Shown here one piece after another: positions 26,821-39,239 of a DNA stretch of 64,000 bases. How positions within the stretch are numbered: position 1 is the first letter of the stretch; the number at the start of each line of letters is the position of its first letter. The notes under the pieces are model-generated. The model had not been told where the DNA came from, did no database searches, and saw nothing but the letters and a program-made list of their open reading frames with translations. The position numbers and the translations under genes were made by a program. Location: positions 3,285,890-3,349,889 of the forward strand of contig VXAZ01000953.1 in the NCBI GenBank assembly GCA_013399875.1, given 5' to 3'. The stretch comes from Gymnorhina tibicen. Lineage: Eukaryota; Chordata; Aves; Passeriformes; Artamidae.

Positions 26821-27564
26821 CTAGCAGCAGGATAGTAGTGGGTGCATTATGAAAGCTTGCAGGATTTTTGTCCATCGCAAGCTAAACTTCTGGTCATACT
26901 CCTGGTTCTTCCCGCTGCAGGCTGAATATATGGCCCATAGGGCAGTTGATACACTGTCCCAGTTTGAGGCAAAATTCAGAGGAACGTCTGAATTTGAACA
27001 TCCTCTCTTACAAGGCAGGTTACAGCCACCAGTCCCCCATTTAAGGTTCTGGTATGAAATATCCCTCGGAGGAAAGTGAAAGGGAAAAAAACCTATTTGT
27101 TTAACAGACACAAGGCACAATGGGAAGAGAATAATGCTAAATAATAAAACCTCTCGCTGTGGAGAGAAACCTGGGAAGATTTTAGAGTCCTTTCTGGGTG
27201 TGGTCTCTCTCCTCCCCAGAGCTGGATTTCGGCGTGGGGGGCCCCCGTCTGGGCCGGTGTAAGGTCTCTCGGTGAGGTTCTGATGTTCTGGGGTTCTGAA
27301 CAGTTCCAGAAGAGAATAAGAAGAAACCAAAGTCCCAAGGAAAAGCAAGTTCAACTCTCCGTCTCTCTCTGGAGAAGACAGAGCCGAGAGCTGGCTGAAA
27401 AGCAGGAAGGGTGCTTCCTCCACTCTTCTCCCCGCAGCAGCAGAACGCAGAGGAGTAGTGGCCTTGGAGCACAGAACTGCTTTGAAAAGTTCGCCTGGCT
27501 TTTTTTCTTTCTCTTGCACCCAGTTTAAAAGGCACAGAAAGGCACAGGATTCATATCTGGGCAT
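26821..27564 (-). other. Unexplained long open frame, about 247 codons from ATG
   Basis: This is the longest frame outside the CpG island: about 247 codons from an ATG at 27562-27564 (255 if a GTG at 27588 is counted) down to a TAG at 26821. The protein is rich in Ser, Pro, Arg and Leu, with a Cys-containing C-terminal third. I recognise no domain, signal peptide or catalytic motif. Local GC is above the surrounding level, which lengthens chance frames. The plus strand of the same block carries signals that look like a retroviral LTR (see 27035-27300), in which case this frame would be an accident on the opposite strand. I would not call it a gene without transcript or conservation data. Confidence 0.2.
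26830..27300 (+). mobile_element. Possible LTR-like segment (tentative)
   Basis: On the plus strand a TATA-like ATTTAAGG (27039-27046) is followed about 100 bases later by AATAAA (27143-27148) and then a GC-richer, CT-rich tail running to about 27300. TATA box, poly-A signal and a U5-like tail in this spacing are typical of retroviral LTRs. I could not find matching target duplications, a clear TG...CA pair or a primer-binding site, so the boundaries are guesses. A plain host sequence with coincidental signals is equally possible. Confidence 0.25.
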
Positions 27565-27589
27565 AGAGCAGGCGACATGGGGATACACA

Positions 27590-29899
27590 TTATAAAGTCA
27601 CCCCAAGACACACACACAAGTGTTATCTGCTATTTCTTTTATTTACCATGAATATGTTATTCCCTCAGCTGTCCTGCTGAAAGAAAGAGAGCCGCTAGTG
27701 ATGGAACAAAGTAGAGGGAATTGGTGGAATTTGTGAGATCTAGTTGAAGATGCAAATTTGTCATATTATCTCAGAGTCTGGTAGAATAAATCCTGACGCT
27801 TCTGACCTGAAAGCATGGAGCACATTTTCACAGGAAGGCTTGGGGTGTAAATCATGCTTTGCTCAGAGCTTAGGCAGTAGGAATTGTGGTGCCCATGTCT
27901 TAAGCTGGCTGGCTCGCTCCAAGAGCGCTCTTTAAGCACCACCAAGGCATGTTGCAATGCAGTGCTGTGGTATTTTTTTTGTCTGTAGTCTCCACTGGGA
28001 TGTCAGGGTGCCAGGAGAGGTAACAGCCACCTGACAACATATCCAGGGTTTCAATCCGGAACCCCCTAACAGCACTAAGGAGCCCTAATTTGTTGTGACA
28101 AATATGCTTCTCTTCACCCACACTACTGCTAAACCTTCTCGCCTGTAGCACCACTGACAATCCAGCCACAATTAACACTGTTCAGATGGAGCTGAGCTCC
28201 TCTTCCATTTTATCATTCAGACACAGATGAAAGGCTGAGGAAACAGCTGATTTTCCCCTTCCTGTGATGTATTCTCTTTTAAACGCTTGACTCAGCAGAG
28301 AGGTGACCAAGCATCTCCTGAATGATTTGCATTGCAGCAGGCACCTGGGCTTTTTCTTAGCCCAGAGTGACACAAGTGCTGGCACTGGTGACTTGACACT
28401 CACAATGTATTGAATGTGACTGGGGAAGAGATGGATCAGAGGCAGGCAGTGTTTGCAGTCTGAGGCAAAGGAATAAGGTACCCACCCTGACCCATGTCCA
28501 ATGGCAATGGAAACTATGGCTTGCAGCAAGCTGGACAATATCCCACATGTTTTTTCACAGAAGCTGTGTTGTGAACATGCACCGGAAGCAGATTTTAGAG
28601 TAATTGCCATTTTACATACTGCATTTCCCAGATATTCCCTCATTGCCCTCCTGGGTGTTTACTGTTTGTTTGTTTATGCTGAACAAGAGCGAGCTGAAGC
28701 ATATGAGCAAATAACACCTCCGTCTGGTGTTGCACTTAGTGATAAAACATTGTGGCTGAGAGTTTAATGACAAGCATGGACCACAAGCAAATTTCTGATA
28801 AAGGTATGTGTTTCACTAGGGAGAGTTGTTTTTCCTCGTTTGGGTTTGTTCCCTATTAGCCATTGTAGGAGGGTAACTGAAGAGTCTTTCCCTTACAGAG
28901 GAGGTGAGGATGCTGGCTGAGCAGATGCTTGTCTTGCTCTAGGAAGAACCAGTGCCGGCTCTCTCCCTTTGGCCTGCTCCCAGAGACCCCAATAAGCCTG
29001 CTATGGGCTGGGAAACCACCTGTGGTATTGGCCATTTATTAAAAACCAAGAATTTTTTCAAGGGATTATAATGAAATTTTAATCTATATTATCACGCTAT
29101 CTATATGTGTATGACTATCAGTATTTCCAGATCTCCGGTCTCACATTTATCATTGATGTTTGATGTCCTCGGCTGCAAAGATTTTTCTCCCATCTAACCC
29201 CATGTCCCCTGCTCAGCGAACAGTCCCTGTAACCCAGACCCCAGGGAGGCTGCAGATGAGGCATCCTGTTACCACGGACAGTTGCTCATCTGCCTTGGAT
29301 CCTCCTGCCTGCACAACTTAAAACACTGCCCTCTGAAAACCCTTGGGAAGATGGAGAGATGCCACTGATTTCCCCAGTCTATTGCCAAACAACTGAGCAT
29401 GTGACATGGCCTGCACCACTGGCCCCATTTCAACGAACCCTGTGATAATTAGCTAGAGGGAAAGCAACTCAGACAAGAAAGACATAGCTGAAAAGCATTG
29501 AGAGAAATATTCTGTCTTGCCTTATGGCTACTATCTCAGGGACTCCCTCCCTCCAGAGCAGTTGCACAGATCCAGCTGTGTCCTGGACTCTGTCTCATCA
29601 TCTTTGGAGCAAAGCACAAGAGGTGCCTTTTCCACTAACTCCCACAAAACTCTGCAGCTGTAGATACGAGAAACAAAAACATCTTTGCCTTCCTTTATTT
29701 AGTATGTCTTGGCATTAAATATCTTATCATGAGCTTACTGAAGACAGACAGACTTGACAGGTGCCAAGCTCCAACACAGTAATTTTTATGGGTCTTGCAG
29801 GCGAAAGAGCAAGCCATCTCAAAAGCTAGCCTCTAGCGCTGTTACAAAACAGGGATGCTGATACAATCCTGACACCAGATCACACACCCCACACCCTGT
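27590..29899. other. Gene-free stretch, no recognised exon
   Basis: Single-copy sequence. The minus frame at 28182-28643 (153 codons) has no recognisable domain and overlaps shorter frames on the plus strand. I see no repeat family here. Weak splice-like signals occur, but none bracket a plausible exon. Confidence 0.45.
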
Positions 29900-32890
29900 G
29901 AGACAAGCCACGAGTGCAGGAGTGAAAAACTGACATTGAACTCAGCTCATCACAGACAAACTGCACTGAGATGGCAGCACATAGGGAAAGAAATGTTTCA
30001 GCTGCTCATGCTGCAGCGCAAAGAGACTCTGTAACAAGCAAAAGAATTAGAAATTCTCATTGATATAATTGGCATTGCTGAAACCTGGTGGGACAATTCA
30101 CACGACTGGAATGTTAAAATCCATGGGCTTAATCGGTTTAGGAATAAGTGAGCAGAAAAAAGAAGTGGAGGTGGCAGTCTGCATTAAAGATGTCATTACT
30201 TGATTTAGAGTTATTGATAATCCAGAACCAAAGGATGTTGAATGCATATGGATTAATGTGTTACCTAATAAAACTCAGGAGGCATGCAGGTACAAGGATG
30301 ATCCAGAGTGCTAAATCAAAGCAGAAAATAAGGTGAGTTATTCTTTAAGCACCTGTCTCTTCTTCATACCTAATGCAGAAGGGAAAAAAAATGAAAGCAC
30401 TGTTTTAATGAGCTTTGATTATAAGGATATATGCTGGGGCTGAGGGCTGACAGAGTTTAAAGGGAGCTGAAATTACAGATGATAATGACTGTGAGATGAT
30501 TACATTAAATGTGGGCAAACAGAGGGCAGTTGCAAAGAGCTAATTTCTCAGCAGCAGAAGAAAAATACAAGTGAAATTGATGGGGAAAAATTAGGCATGA
30601 AAGATGAATGAAAATTGGCAGGTCTTACAGAAAAGTTTGCTAGGAAAAAAGTACATCTTTTCAATCAACAAAAGGGATGCTTTGCTTTGAGAGCTCATCA
30701 TCGTTATTCAGCTGCAAAGTCAAAGCAGCAATCAGAAACTGGGAAGACATGTACGATTAAATGAGTTATACTGTATCAGAAAAGAGATGACAGTCAATAT
30801 AAATTAGAAGTCATGAATATAAAAAATTGATAAAGGAAACTAAACATAAGTTGAAAACAAGTACATGGTAAAGTTAAGGACAATAAGAAGTTTAAGTGTC
30901 TAAGGAAGGAAATAAATTCTGTCAAGGTTCATGACTAATGGAGATAGTATTTTATTACACATTGGAAAAAAGGAGACTGACTTAAGTACTTCTTCTGGTC
31001 TGTATTAAAAAAAACACAGCGACATTGTAAGAGGATGAAGAAGTACTTTCCAGTCCATTAGTGTCTTAAGCTATTAAACTTCACCCGCTAAGGTTAGATA
31101 TTTCAGTGTTTCCAGATCTGAATGACTTTTACCCAGAAGTCCAAAGGAGTTCACTGTGTCACCTATTGATTAGAGTCAGTAATCTACAGTAAACAAATCT
31201 TGGCGTGGAGGCAAAATCTCAGAAGACCGAGAGAACTCTAATGCTGTGTTAATGTAGCAAAAAAATGCAAGCAGCTTGTTCCAAGTAATGGTAGGTCAGA
31301 TGGCCAGATGTCTGCTGCTGACAAAGTAATGAGCAGAAATATAATTAATGCCAATCAACATGTCAAACCTGTTGTGATTTTCTTGGACTCGCAAGCTTAG
31401 CTGAAGAAGATAACCACACAGATTTCTCTTCACTTAGCAGTGCATGATATTCTGATTAAAAACCAGACCTGTGATGATTTTACAACGTCCATAAAGCACA
31501 TCATAAATGGGTTAAGGATAAACAGCTGTAAGGCCTTTAAAAAGAGTTGTTGGGAAGAACAACTCTTCAAATGGGGATGGTGTCTCACACAGCTCCACAA
31601 TCAGAAATGGGCCTGATGCCTAATGATCTGGAAGTAAATAAAAAATCACAGCCAGTAAAGTTTATAGAGAAATAAAGTTTGGCAGAGTAGTAAATATAAG
31701 GAAAAAAGCAGTCATGGACCCTGAATTGCATTCAATAGCAAGTGGATGCTTACAGACAAAGTGCATTTTGACATGGTTCAATGAAAAACTAAGAAGAAAG
31801 AGCACAAGCTATTCCTGCCACAAGTGCCTTGTGACACATCGACTCTGAAGAGGCTCTAGTGGCAAAGCCAGACAAGCAGTGATCATCTTGTACCACTGTT
31901 TGACAAAGAGAGATAATAAGACAGAAGAAAAAAGTGTTTCTTACTTCTCTGTTCTAGAGAGGTTATTTTATATTTGTGTGAGAGTATTAGGGAATCACAG
32001 GATATGCTGAGTTGGAGGGGACCCACAAGGATCACTGAGTCCAACTCCTGGCCCTGCACAGCAGCATCCCCAAGAGTCACACCATGAGCCTGAGAGCATT
32101 GTCCAAAGACTTGTTGAACTCTGTCAGGCTTGGTGCTGTGACTACTTCCCTGGGGAGCCTGTTCCAGTGCTCAACCACCCTCTGGGGGAAGAACCTTTTT
32201 CTAGTATCCAAATTAAACCTCCCCTGACACTTCAGGCCATTGCCTCAGGTCCTGGTTGCCAGAGAGAAGAGATCAGTGCCTGTCCCCCCACTTCCCCTCA
32301 CAAGGAAGCTATATATTGCAATGAGGTGTCCCCTCATTAATCAGACTAAGTCGAGAATCCTTATGTTCAGCTCTGATGTCCATCCTTTAAACGATGCTGA
32401 AAAATCAAAGAGAAAAACAAATAGCAACTAAAATCTTTAGAGAGCTGGAGAAAGTGCCTTTCTACGAGAATCTCAGGGTTGAGTTTGTTTAGTTTATAAA
32501 AATCAGGACAGAGAAGAGATTTGATTGCAACTTACGAGTTCCTTCATGGGGAGAAAATGCCAGCTAATAAAGGGGTCTCTTTAACTTAGCAGAAAAGAAA
32601 TAGTGCAGGAGTCACTGACTGGAAGCTGGACAAATTTGGGCTGGAGGCAAAGCATGAATTTCAACAGAGAGGATGGTAAGCCAGGAAACAGCACTGACAT
32701 AAGATGTGGACGTCACATCCCCTGCTCTCCTTGAATCAAGACTAAATGCTCATCTAAAAGAAAGATGCTTTCATGAAACACAAGTTCTTCCTGCCATTAC
32801 AGTGGCAATGGAATAAGAATAGGAAAGACGCGCAGTGCACAGAAGGTCAGACTGCTTGATCAAACTGTGATTCCTTTTAGCCTGAAATGT
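29900..32890 (+). mobile_element. Old CR1/L3-type LINE, nearly full ORF2 length, interrupted
   Basis: At 30046-30148 the plus strand still encodes the start of a CR1-type apurinic endonuclease, including IGIAETWWDNSHDW with the conserved Glu-Thr-Trp-Trp motif. Downstream fragments of the same ORF2 appear in order but in different frames: an endonuclease strand near 30165-30270, reverse transcriptase remnants around 31340-31860, the 'tttgtttagtttat...gagaagagatttgat' block near 32485, and a 3' UTR with 'aatcaagactaaatgct' at 32735 and 'aaggtcagactgcttgatc' at 32845. Many stops and indels show it is long dead. The left edge is approximate. A younger CR1 at 31992-32390 lies between the reverse transcriptase and the 3' UTR. 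Confidence 0.7.
31992..32390 (-). mobile_element. CR1 LINE 3' fragment, antisense, nested
   Basis: About 400 bases read as the reverse complement of a bird CR1 3' end. The order is 'gttggaggggacccacaaggatcactgagtccaactcctgg', then 'ctgtcaggcttggtgctgtgacta', then 'cctggggagcctgttccagtgctcaaccacc', then 'tcaggtcctggttgcc'. Each block is close to the family consensus, so this copy is clearly younger than the LINE around it. Its 3' terminus is at the left, giving a minus orientation. The right edge fades after about 32390. The insertion splits the older sense element at 29900-32890. Confidence 0.9.
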
Positions 32891-35800
32891 GGCAGACCCA
32901 GGAATTGCATTTGCGTTCAATTGGTCAAATGAGCCACACTGTAAAAATCTCATCTCAAAAAAAAATAAAAAGAGGGTCTTTTTCTGCCACCTGCGAATAT
33001 GTTATTCCCTCTACTGACCATCTACTGTGGAAGCAGATGGGGACTTTGAAGAATCAAACCTAACACTGTACTGCTCCTTCATCTGTCTTCTGTATTGTTG
33101 CCTTTAGAGGTTTGGGTAGCAATCCCTAAAAATCAGCAGAACATAAGCACAAGATCACCTGTGGCATAGCATTGTGGAGAGTGTTGAACTCATTTCTCTC
33201 ATTTGGAAGTCTGTCTTTAGCTAAAAGCCTCTGGCATTACTTGCTAGTATTGGGTTGTGCTGTAGTGTAGCAGGGAAAGAATTTGTACAAAGCAGGACCC
33301 ACTGAAGGCAGCCGCAGAGCCAGGAAAGAGCTTTAATTCCAGGACAAAACAGCACTGATAATACTTCCAAAGCAGGTGGGGGCTGTTTTGGTCATCAAGT
33401 CAGACTGGCTGCATAGCCCAGACCATAGGAGGGTAGGAATTGCCTAGATTTATGAGGTACCTCCACCACTGATAAACCATGTGCTATCGCCTACTTGCCA
33501 GAGGCCACCACTGCACCTCACCTCCTGTTTGAGGTATGAATGCCTGGGTATTGTTTCTCTGCTGTCAGCCCAGGGGCTGGCTCCTGAAGGTCGATCTGGT
33601 GAACTTCTCCTTGAAGCATGAGCAAAGGGAAAAGAATGGAAAAAGTCAAAAGGAAAAAATTTTCAAATCCATCTTGCAGCTAATTATTAATCATATGCAG
33701 TTCCCCAGAATTTCCAGAGTACTTCCTTGGTCCCCCTCAGGACATGCCTTAGCCTTATGAATCAGAAGCAAGCTTTTGTCTTTCTCTTTCCTTTGCCACA
33801 TAATTGTCACATACCTTTTTCCATTCTTTTGCCTCTTTTCGCCTTCCCATCATCAATACACCTTCATTCGTTTCTTTGATCCTTCTTTCTCCAGCTGCTA
33901 CTTTCTGGTTTCTGTTCCCTGTATCTCTTCTTCCATCATCTCTTTTACTCCATACTGTGTTCTCTCATATTCCCTCTCTCATAGCTCTACCACAGCAGTG
34001 CCCTGACACAGGAAAAGTGATCTGTTTCTATAAGAACAATACAGCTGCAGCCCCAGCCTATTTAATGAAAGCCTTGAGTTTATGGCAAGAACAGCTTTTG
34101 AGTCCCTGAGGTAGAGGTAATATTTTGTATTAATATTTGATATCTTATTTAGGATGTTAAATCAGATGCATGAAATCTCCCAGGAAGAATTGAAGGCAGA
34201 GTTCTGTTTAAATGATATAGTGCTAAGCCAGGCTGATGGACCACCCCCTCTTTTCTTCCTGCCAGACCTCTGTGAGCTGCCCTGGCTTTAGACAGAGCAC
34301 AACCTGCTGTCAGTCGGAGAACCAGAGGAACAGTATTTATGAAACCCCTATACAGCTTACATTAAGATTCCCTACAAACTGTGTCATCTTCCAACTTTTG
34401 TCTTGAGTTACTTCTCTCTCTGGTGGAGTGCCTAACCCCGAATGGTGAGTCAGATCCCTTCCCACAGACCTTAGACCATGCAAAGAAGATGACTGTGCAT
34501 TTTTTTACTCCCTGTTTCTCACACACACATGTGTATATGCAGAGGGACATTGTGCCACTGTCTGCATCCATATATATGTGCAGAGAGAATTAAAAAAGAA
34601 CTTACACTCATTGTCTCAAGATGCATAAAGCCAAAGTGATTTGGACCCTGTTGAAGATGAAGATTTCCCAGCTTTCCTCTCTATGCTTCATTCAATTAAT
34701 GCTTGTACCTTCCTTCATCTTACCCCCAAAACATGTGAATGCACCCTTGTCTTTTCTGCAGATGTCTTGGAGACCCCCATCTCCAGAGCAACCTCATTCT
34801 TCCAAATCTGCTCCTGCAGCTCCTGGCTGAGCTCTTCTCTCTCCTTTCTGAAACTCTGTATCTCAAGGTGGCATTAGCAATAGCCTATTTCCCTTCCCAA
34901 GCATAAAAGGGCTCGGTAAAGGTAACTCAGGGCACAAATTGCTCTCATTGCATTTTTCTTTGCTTGGAGGGGGGGGCAGGAGGAAAGGTAGATGCATTCT
35001 CTATTTGTCTCTCACCTTCTCCCTGAGAGAAGATGATGGGATGCAAGGAAGTAAGAAAAGAAGGGCAGAGGAAGAATATGCCTCTTTTAAGCCTTCACTG
35101 CCTTTTCTGCCCCAGGAGGAAGGCGAGACTGAGGAAGATCAGTCCTTCATGCCACAGGCATGCCTTGTGTTCAGACAGGCATCAATGCTGCAGGACCTGT
35201 AGTCAGACACAAATCATGAGGCTTGGAAAAAAATGATTTCTCTGGGCTGGAGTTTTGGTCTGAAGAGGTCAGAGCTATAAAAAGCTGTGATCTCTGTGTA
35301 CCTCTTCTTGAAGATAATATTTCCATCTACTCTGCCCCAGGGAAGCCCTGGCACAATGGCTCCTCACTGCATGTCTGCTACCCTTCACAGAGGCCCTTTT
35401 CAAAGAGCTGTACCTGACTGGCTTCCTTTTTTCGGGATGCAGTATCTCAGCACGAGGGACACCTCAGCAAATGGGTCAGTGGGAGAAGGGAGGTTACCTG
35501 CCTCACAAACGCCCAGAAGGGCAGTAACAGGAGTAGGGAGGAGAAAACAAAACCAGCTTTTTTCCTCCCTTCTGGGCTTGGGCAGACTGACAGGCACAAT
35601 AAAATGTGTGGGTGTCACTTGGCAGGTGTGAATCGTTCAGACAAGCTACAGTACACATCTCTAGTTGTTTTAAACTGTCTTCATGCATCAGACCTCACGG
35701 CCCTTACACAGATTTATTGCCACAATCGTTCACTGAAAGGATTAATGTCACCCACACCTGGCCGCTTCGGACATTTGCATCAAGGCTGCCAGCCTGGTAG

Positions 35801-38800
35801 TCAACATTTCCTCCATGGCCGTTTCTTCCCCGAGTCATTTAGGAGAAAATCAATGCAGGAAAAGGGAAGTTCTGGCATCCTTCAGGTGAAGCAGTGTCCT
35901 GTCAGCAAAATGACTGACCCTCTGCAGCTCCTCTCTGCTAATGCACAGCATTGCCTCACCGAGCAGAGAAATCCCACCCAGGGCCTGGGGGCAGGTTTGG
36001 GGAGGAAGTACAGCCAGAAGTCTGGGCAGGCATCTGGAAAGTCACACGTTCTCTGGTTAAACTCCGAGGCTGACTCACTGCCTGACCACCAGGCAAACCA
36101 CTCCCTTTGCTGAACTTGTTTTCCGATGTGAGTTAGGGCTGATGGAAGAACAGAGCCCGGGGCAAGATAGGGGGGTCTAAACTTACTACTGTAAGCAAAA
36201 AATCATTGTTGTTGTTGAGCAATTAAGTGTGTGTTTGTGTGTAGTGTTTGGCAGATTCTGGTGTTAGATCTGGCTTCATGCAATCAGAGGATTATTTTTT
36301 TTCCTGAGGAAGGGTGATCAGCTTTATCTCAATAATAAATCAGAATAGCTTTCCAGTTTTTTTAATTTCCTCATAAAAGCAATACAAACGTTTTCCCACC
36401 CCAGAGCTAGCACTTCCTCCTCGCTCTCGCTCACTGCTGGCTACACAGGAGCCCGCGAGCAATTAGATTTCTTTTATCAGGCTGCCTGCCAGCACGGTTA
36501 ACCCATCAGCTCCTCAGCAGAACCATTACACTTTTGGGAAAGCAAAAGCCCACTGCCACTACGGAAAGACAGTCCCGCCTCCCTTGCTCTGCGCAGTGTA
36601 CACACACAGTTCCTCCCCATATGCGTGAATTACACCCTCCCCAGGATTAACCATTTTTTCTATGGCTTTTTTCACCCCAGGACTGTGAAGCCGAGTGGCA
36701 CCTTGCTCTGTGTGTATCCTTGTCTCTCTGTGTATTTAAGCAAGCCCGAGGATGCTGGCCTCTCGCTGCAACAAGCACAGATCTGAAAGCTCTGCAGAAC
36801 TGTTAGTGCCAGGCAGCCTCTCTACAGTACTGTACCGTGGCTCCCAAGGGCAAATTTTCTTCCTTATATAAAATACACAGCTCCTCATGTCCTTCTTTTG
36901 GCTACTGCGACCAATCCTATTTTGGTCATATACATCCGTGCTATAAATGGTCTCCTAAAGTCAGAGCTTATCAACGTTGGCTCTGGTCTCAGGGCTTCCT
37001 TTATTGCATCAAAGGTACATTGACATTCTTCCATCTAATTTACTTCCCTTATTTTTGGCTTCTTTTTTTTTCTTTCCAGCAAATTGGTCAGGGAACATGG
37101 TAATAAGCAAAAATTCAAAAATAGACATCTGATAATAATCTTCTACCCCTAAAATTGTCTTGCTTTTTGAAGCTAGTAATTCAGCACTTCCCCTACAACT
37201 CCAGCTTTAGAAACTACTTGGTTTTGATTTTCCCGGTGTCCTTAAGATACTTTAAGTATTGACTCTCTGAACCAGTCAGTGTATGTTTAGCAGGGAAGGT
37301 AAAGAAGAAAGCTGCTGATAGTTATCCCCACTTTGACTATTTCGTTTTGGACTAATTTCACTGAGGTTGAACATTGCTGCAGTCAGTTTTGTAAGAGATC
37401 ATGTCCTTTAGGCTGCCATATCCTCCTCTCAGAGCTGTAGAAATAAATCCATGAGATGCTGGAAGGCCACCTGTGGCCCCGAGAGTCCAGACATCAGTGT
37501 AATCTTGCAGAGGTGGCAAAGCAGATTTCCATTTGCATCCTGACTCCAGGGCCATCAGCCATCCACGCTGGCAGGGTCTAGGGTGGCCATGTACCTGCTT
37601 CTGTTTTGCACATCCAGCAGAGCACCTCAGTGGAGCGGAGGGTAGCTGGTACTTCCGAGTAGGAAGGGAAGCACCGAGCGCTATGAAGAGACAGCAAAGG
37701 CAGCGATTCTGTTCGCTGCAGACACCAAGAGCTGTGCTGCTTCCTTCCTTCACCCAAGGCTTGGAGGACTGTTTGTGGGAAGAAGCATGTCTTCTTGACA
37801 TCATGCATTGCCCTGCACTGCTGCCTTTGCCTATGTACAAATGTGTTGACAAACTTGCTAAAGCCTTGAGCTCTTCCTGCTAGCTGTCCCTTTGGCTATA
37901 TATCCCCTGTTCCCTCCACAACTGTGTGCTTCTACCTACAAAAAAATAAAAAAAGAAGGGTCTTTTTTTTTTCCACATCTGAAGTGCAGTTCAGAGATTC
38001 CTGGGATTTCATTCAGGCCAGAGACATAGTAAATCAACTTCAAAGATTCTCCTCAGACTGCTCCATCCCATAATCTTCACCTCCTCCTTCCCTGCTCAGC
38101 CCAAACAGCTCTTGCCATTTTGCCTGTAGTTTATCTTCAGTTGCAGGTAGCAACAATAAAGCTCTTCCTCATTGCCAGCCTGATTAGTTTTATCAGCCAG
38201 CCTGCCTTGCTTTTTTTTGTCTGGGATTTTTCCTTACGCTTCTCTCTCTTATCTCTAAACTGTGATGGAAGTGTTTGGGGTTTAGCTTTGGACTGAAGTC
38301 CAGAAGGCTTTAGGCTGTCTGCCATTCAATACATCAAATGGAGAAGGTCCTGCTGAATCATGTGCAACCTCCCACTGGGCACACAAAATGTAGGACAAAA
38401 ATCACCTGAGCTCCATTCACCTGCATACATTTCTTCTTAGGGCCTGATTCATCCACTTGACTCATTTTTCCATCCAGTGCTGAACAAAAGACATTTGAAT
38501 GGCTTTTCTTGGGGGGAGGAAAGACTAGAAGTAGTCCTCTACTCCATCAGAGTTTCTCAGCCTACTCAGAAATGTTTAACCAAGCCTTGCACAGCTCTTT
38601 CTGCTGTAGTGCTGTGTAGTGCAGCTCCCTCTGGCCATCAGGTCATATTATCAGAGATAATCAGAGCGTATCAGTTTCACACAAAGCTCAGCCAGACAAG
38701 CAAGACAAGACAGTCTCCAGTGTGCCATGAATCTCTCACTCAGATCACACATCATTTTGCTTTTAGTGAGACCACCCTGTCACAGCATATGATGTACAGT

Positions 38801-39239
38801 ACCCATCTTCTCAGAGGGCAGCAGTGAAAAACAGGTTATAGCTGTAAAATGTTCTATTGTCGTCGTGGTTTGTCGAGGTTTCAACCTACCACAATTGTTA
38901 AGGCCTATTTATTATTTTTATCCACATTCTGAATCTCAGTATCTATCTTTCTGTGTTTGTTTTAGCTTTGTTTTGGTGTCATGCCTCAGAAAACACTTCC
39001 TTCTGCTCAGTAACACCAGGCAATAGCGTTTTCCAGACTGCAGCAGGGGAGGAACCAGTGTGCCACAGTACTGATGACCACAAGGTAAGGGAACATGGCT
39101 GGGAACCAACGTGGTGCAAGAGGTTTCTTACCCCAAGGGAAGTCACATGAAGGGACTATGTGTACCTGCATCCAGCTTCCTCTCCATCTTCCAGACTGCA
39201 GTGAGCAAGGAAGGATCAGGTGGGATCACAGAGACACGG
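32891..39239. other. Gene-free stretch; contains a promoter/enhancer candidate
   Basis: No repeat family is recognised. Open frames such as 35604-36113 (plus, 169 codons) and 37358-37852 (minus, 164 codons) are long for their surroundings but carry no familiar domain, and each has a competing frame on the other strand. The block 36290-36880 has TATA elements and is listed separately. Around 38862-38890 a 'gtcgtggttt' word resembles the first bases of common bird LTRs, but too little matches to call an element. Confidence 0.45.
36290..36880 (+). promoter_or_regulatory. Candidate promoter/enhancer with two TATA elements
   Basis: The stretch is free of repeats and mixes AT-rich homeodomain/GATA-like words (GCAATTAGATTT and TTTTATCAG near 36460-36480, GGATTAACCATT near 36643) with some CpG-containing sequence. 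Two TATA-like boxes follow: TATTTAAG at 36733-36740 and TATATAAAA at 36865-36873. Each has a plausible start region 25-35 bases downstream. No coding exon or clear splice donor follows, so any transcript would be non-coding or a 5' UTR. This rests only on motif content. Confidence 0.25.

Noticed and set aside
27646..27665. Seventeen-base word 'gaatatgttattccctc' shared with 32995-33011
   Set aside because: The similarity stops at the word edges, so it is probably chance rather than a dispersed repeat.
35604..36113. 169-codon plus-strand open frame just left of the promoter candidate
   Set aside because: No recognised domain, and overlapping frames of comparable quality. No start or splice signals support it.
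38862..38895. Word 'gtcgtggttt' resembling the start of common bird LTRs
   Set aside because: Only about ten bases match and the following sequence does not continue like an LTR.
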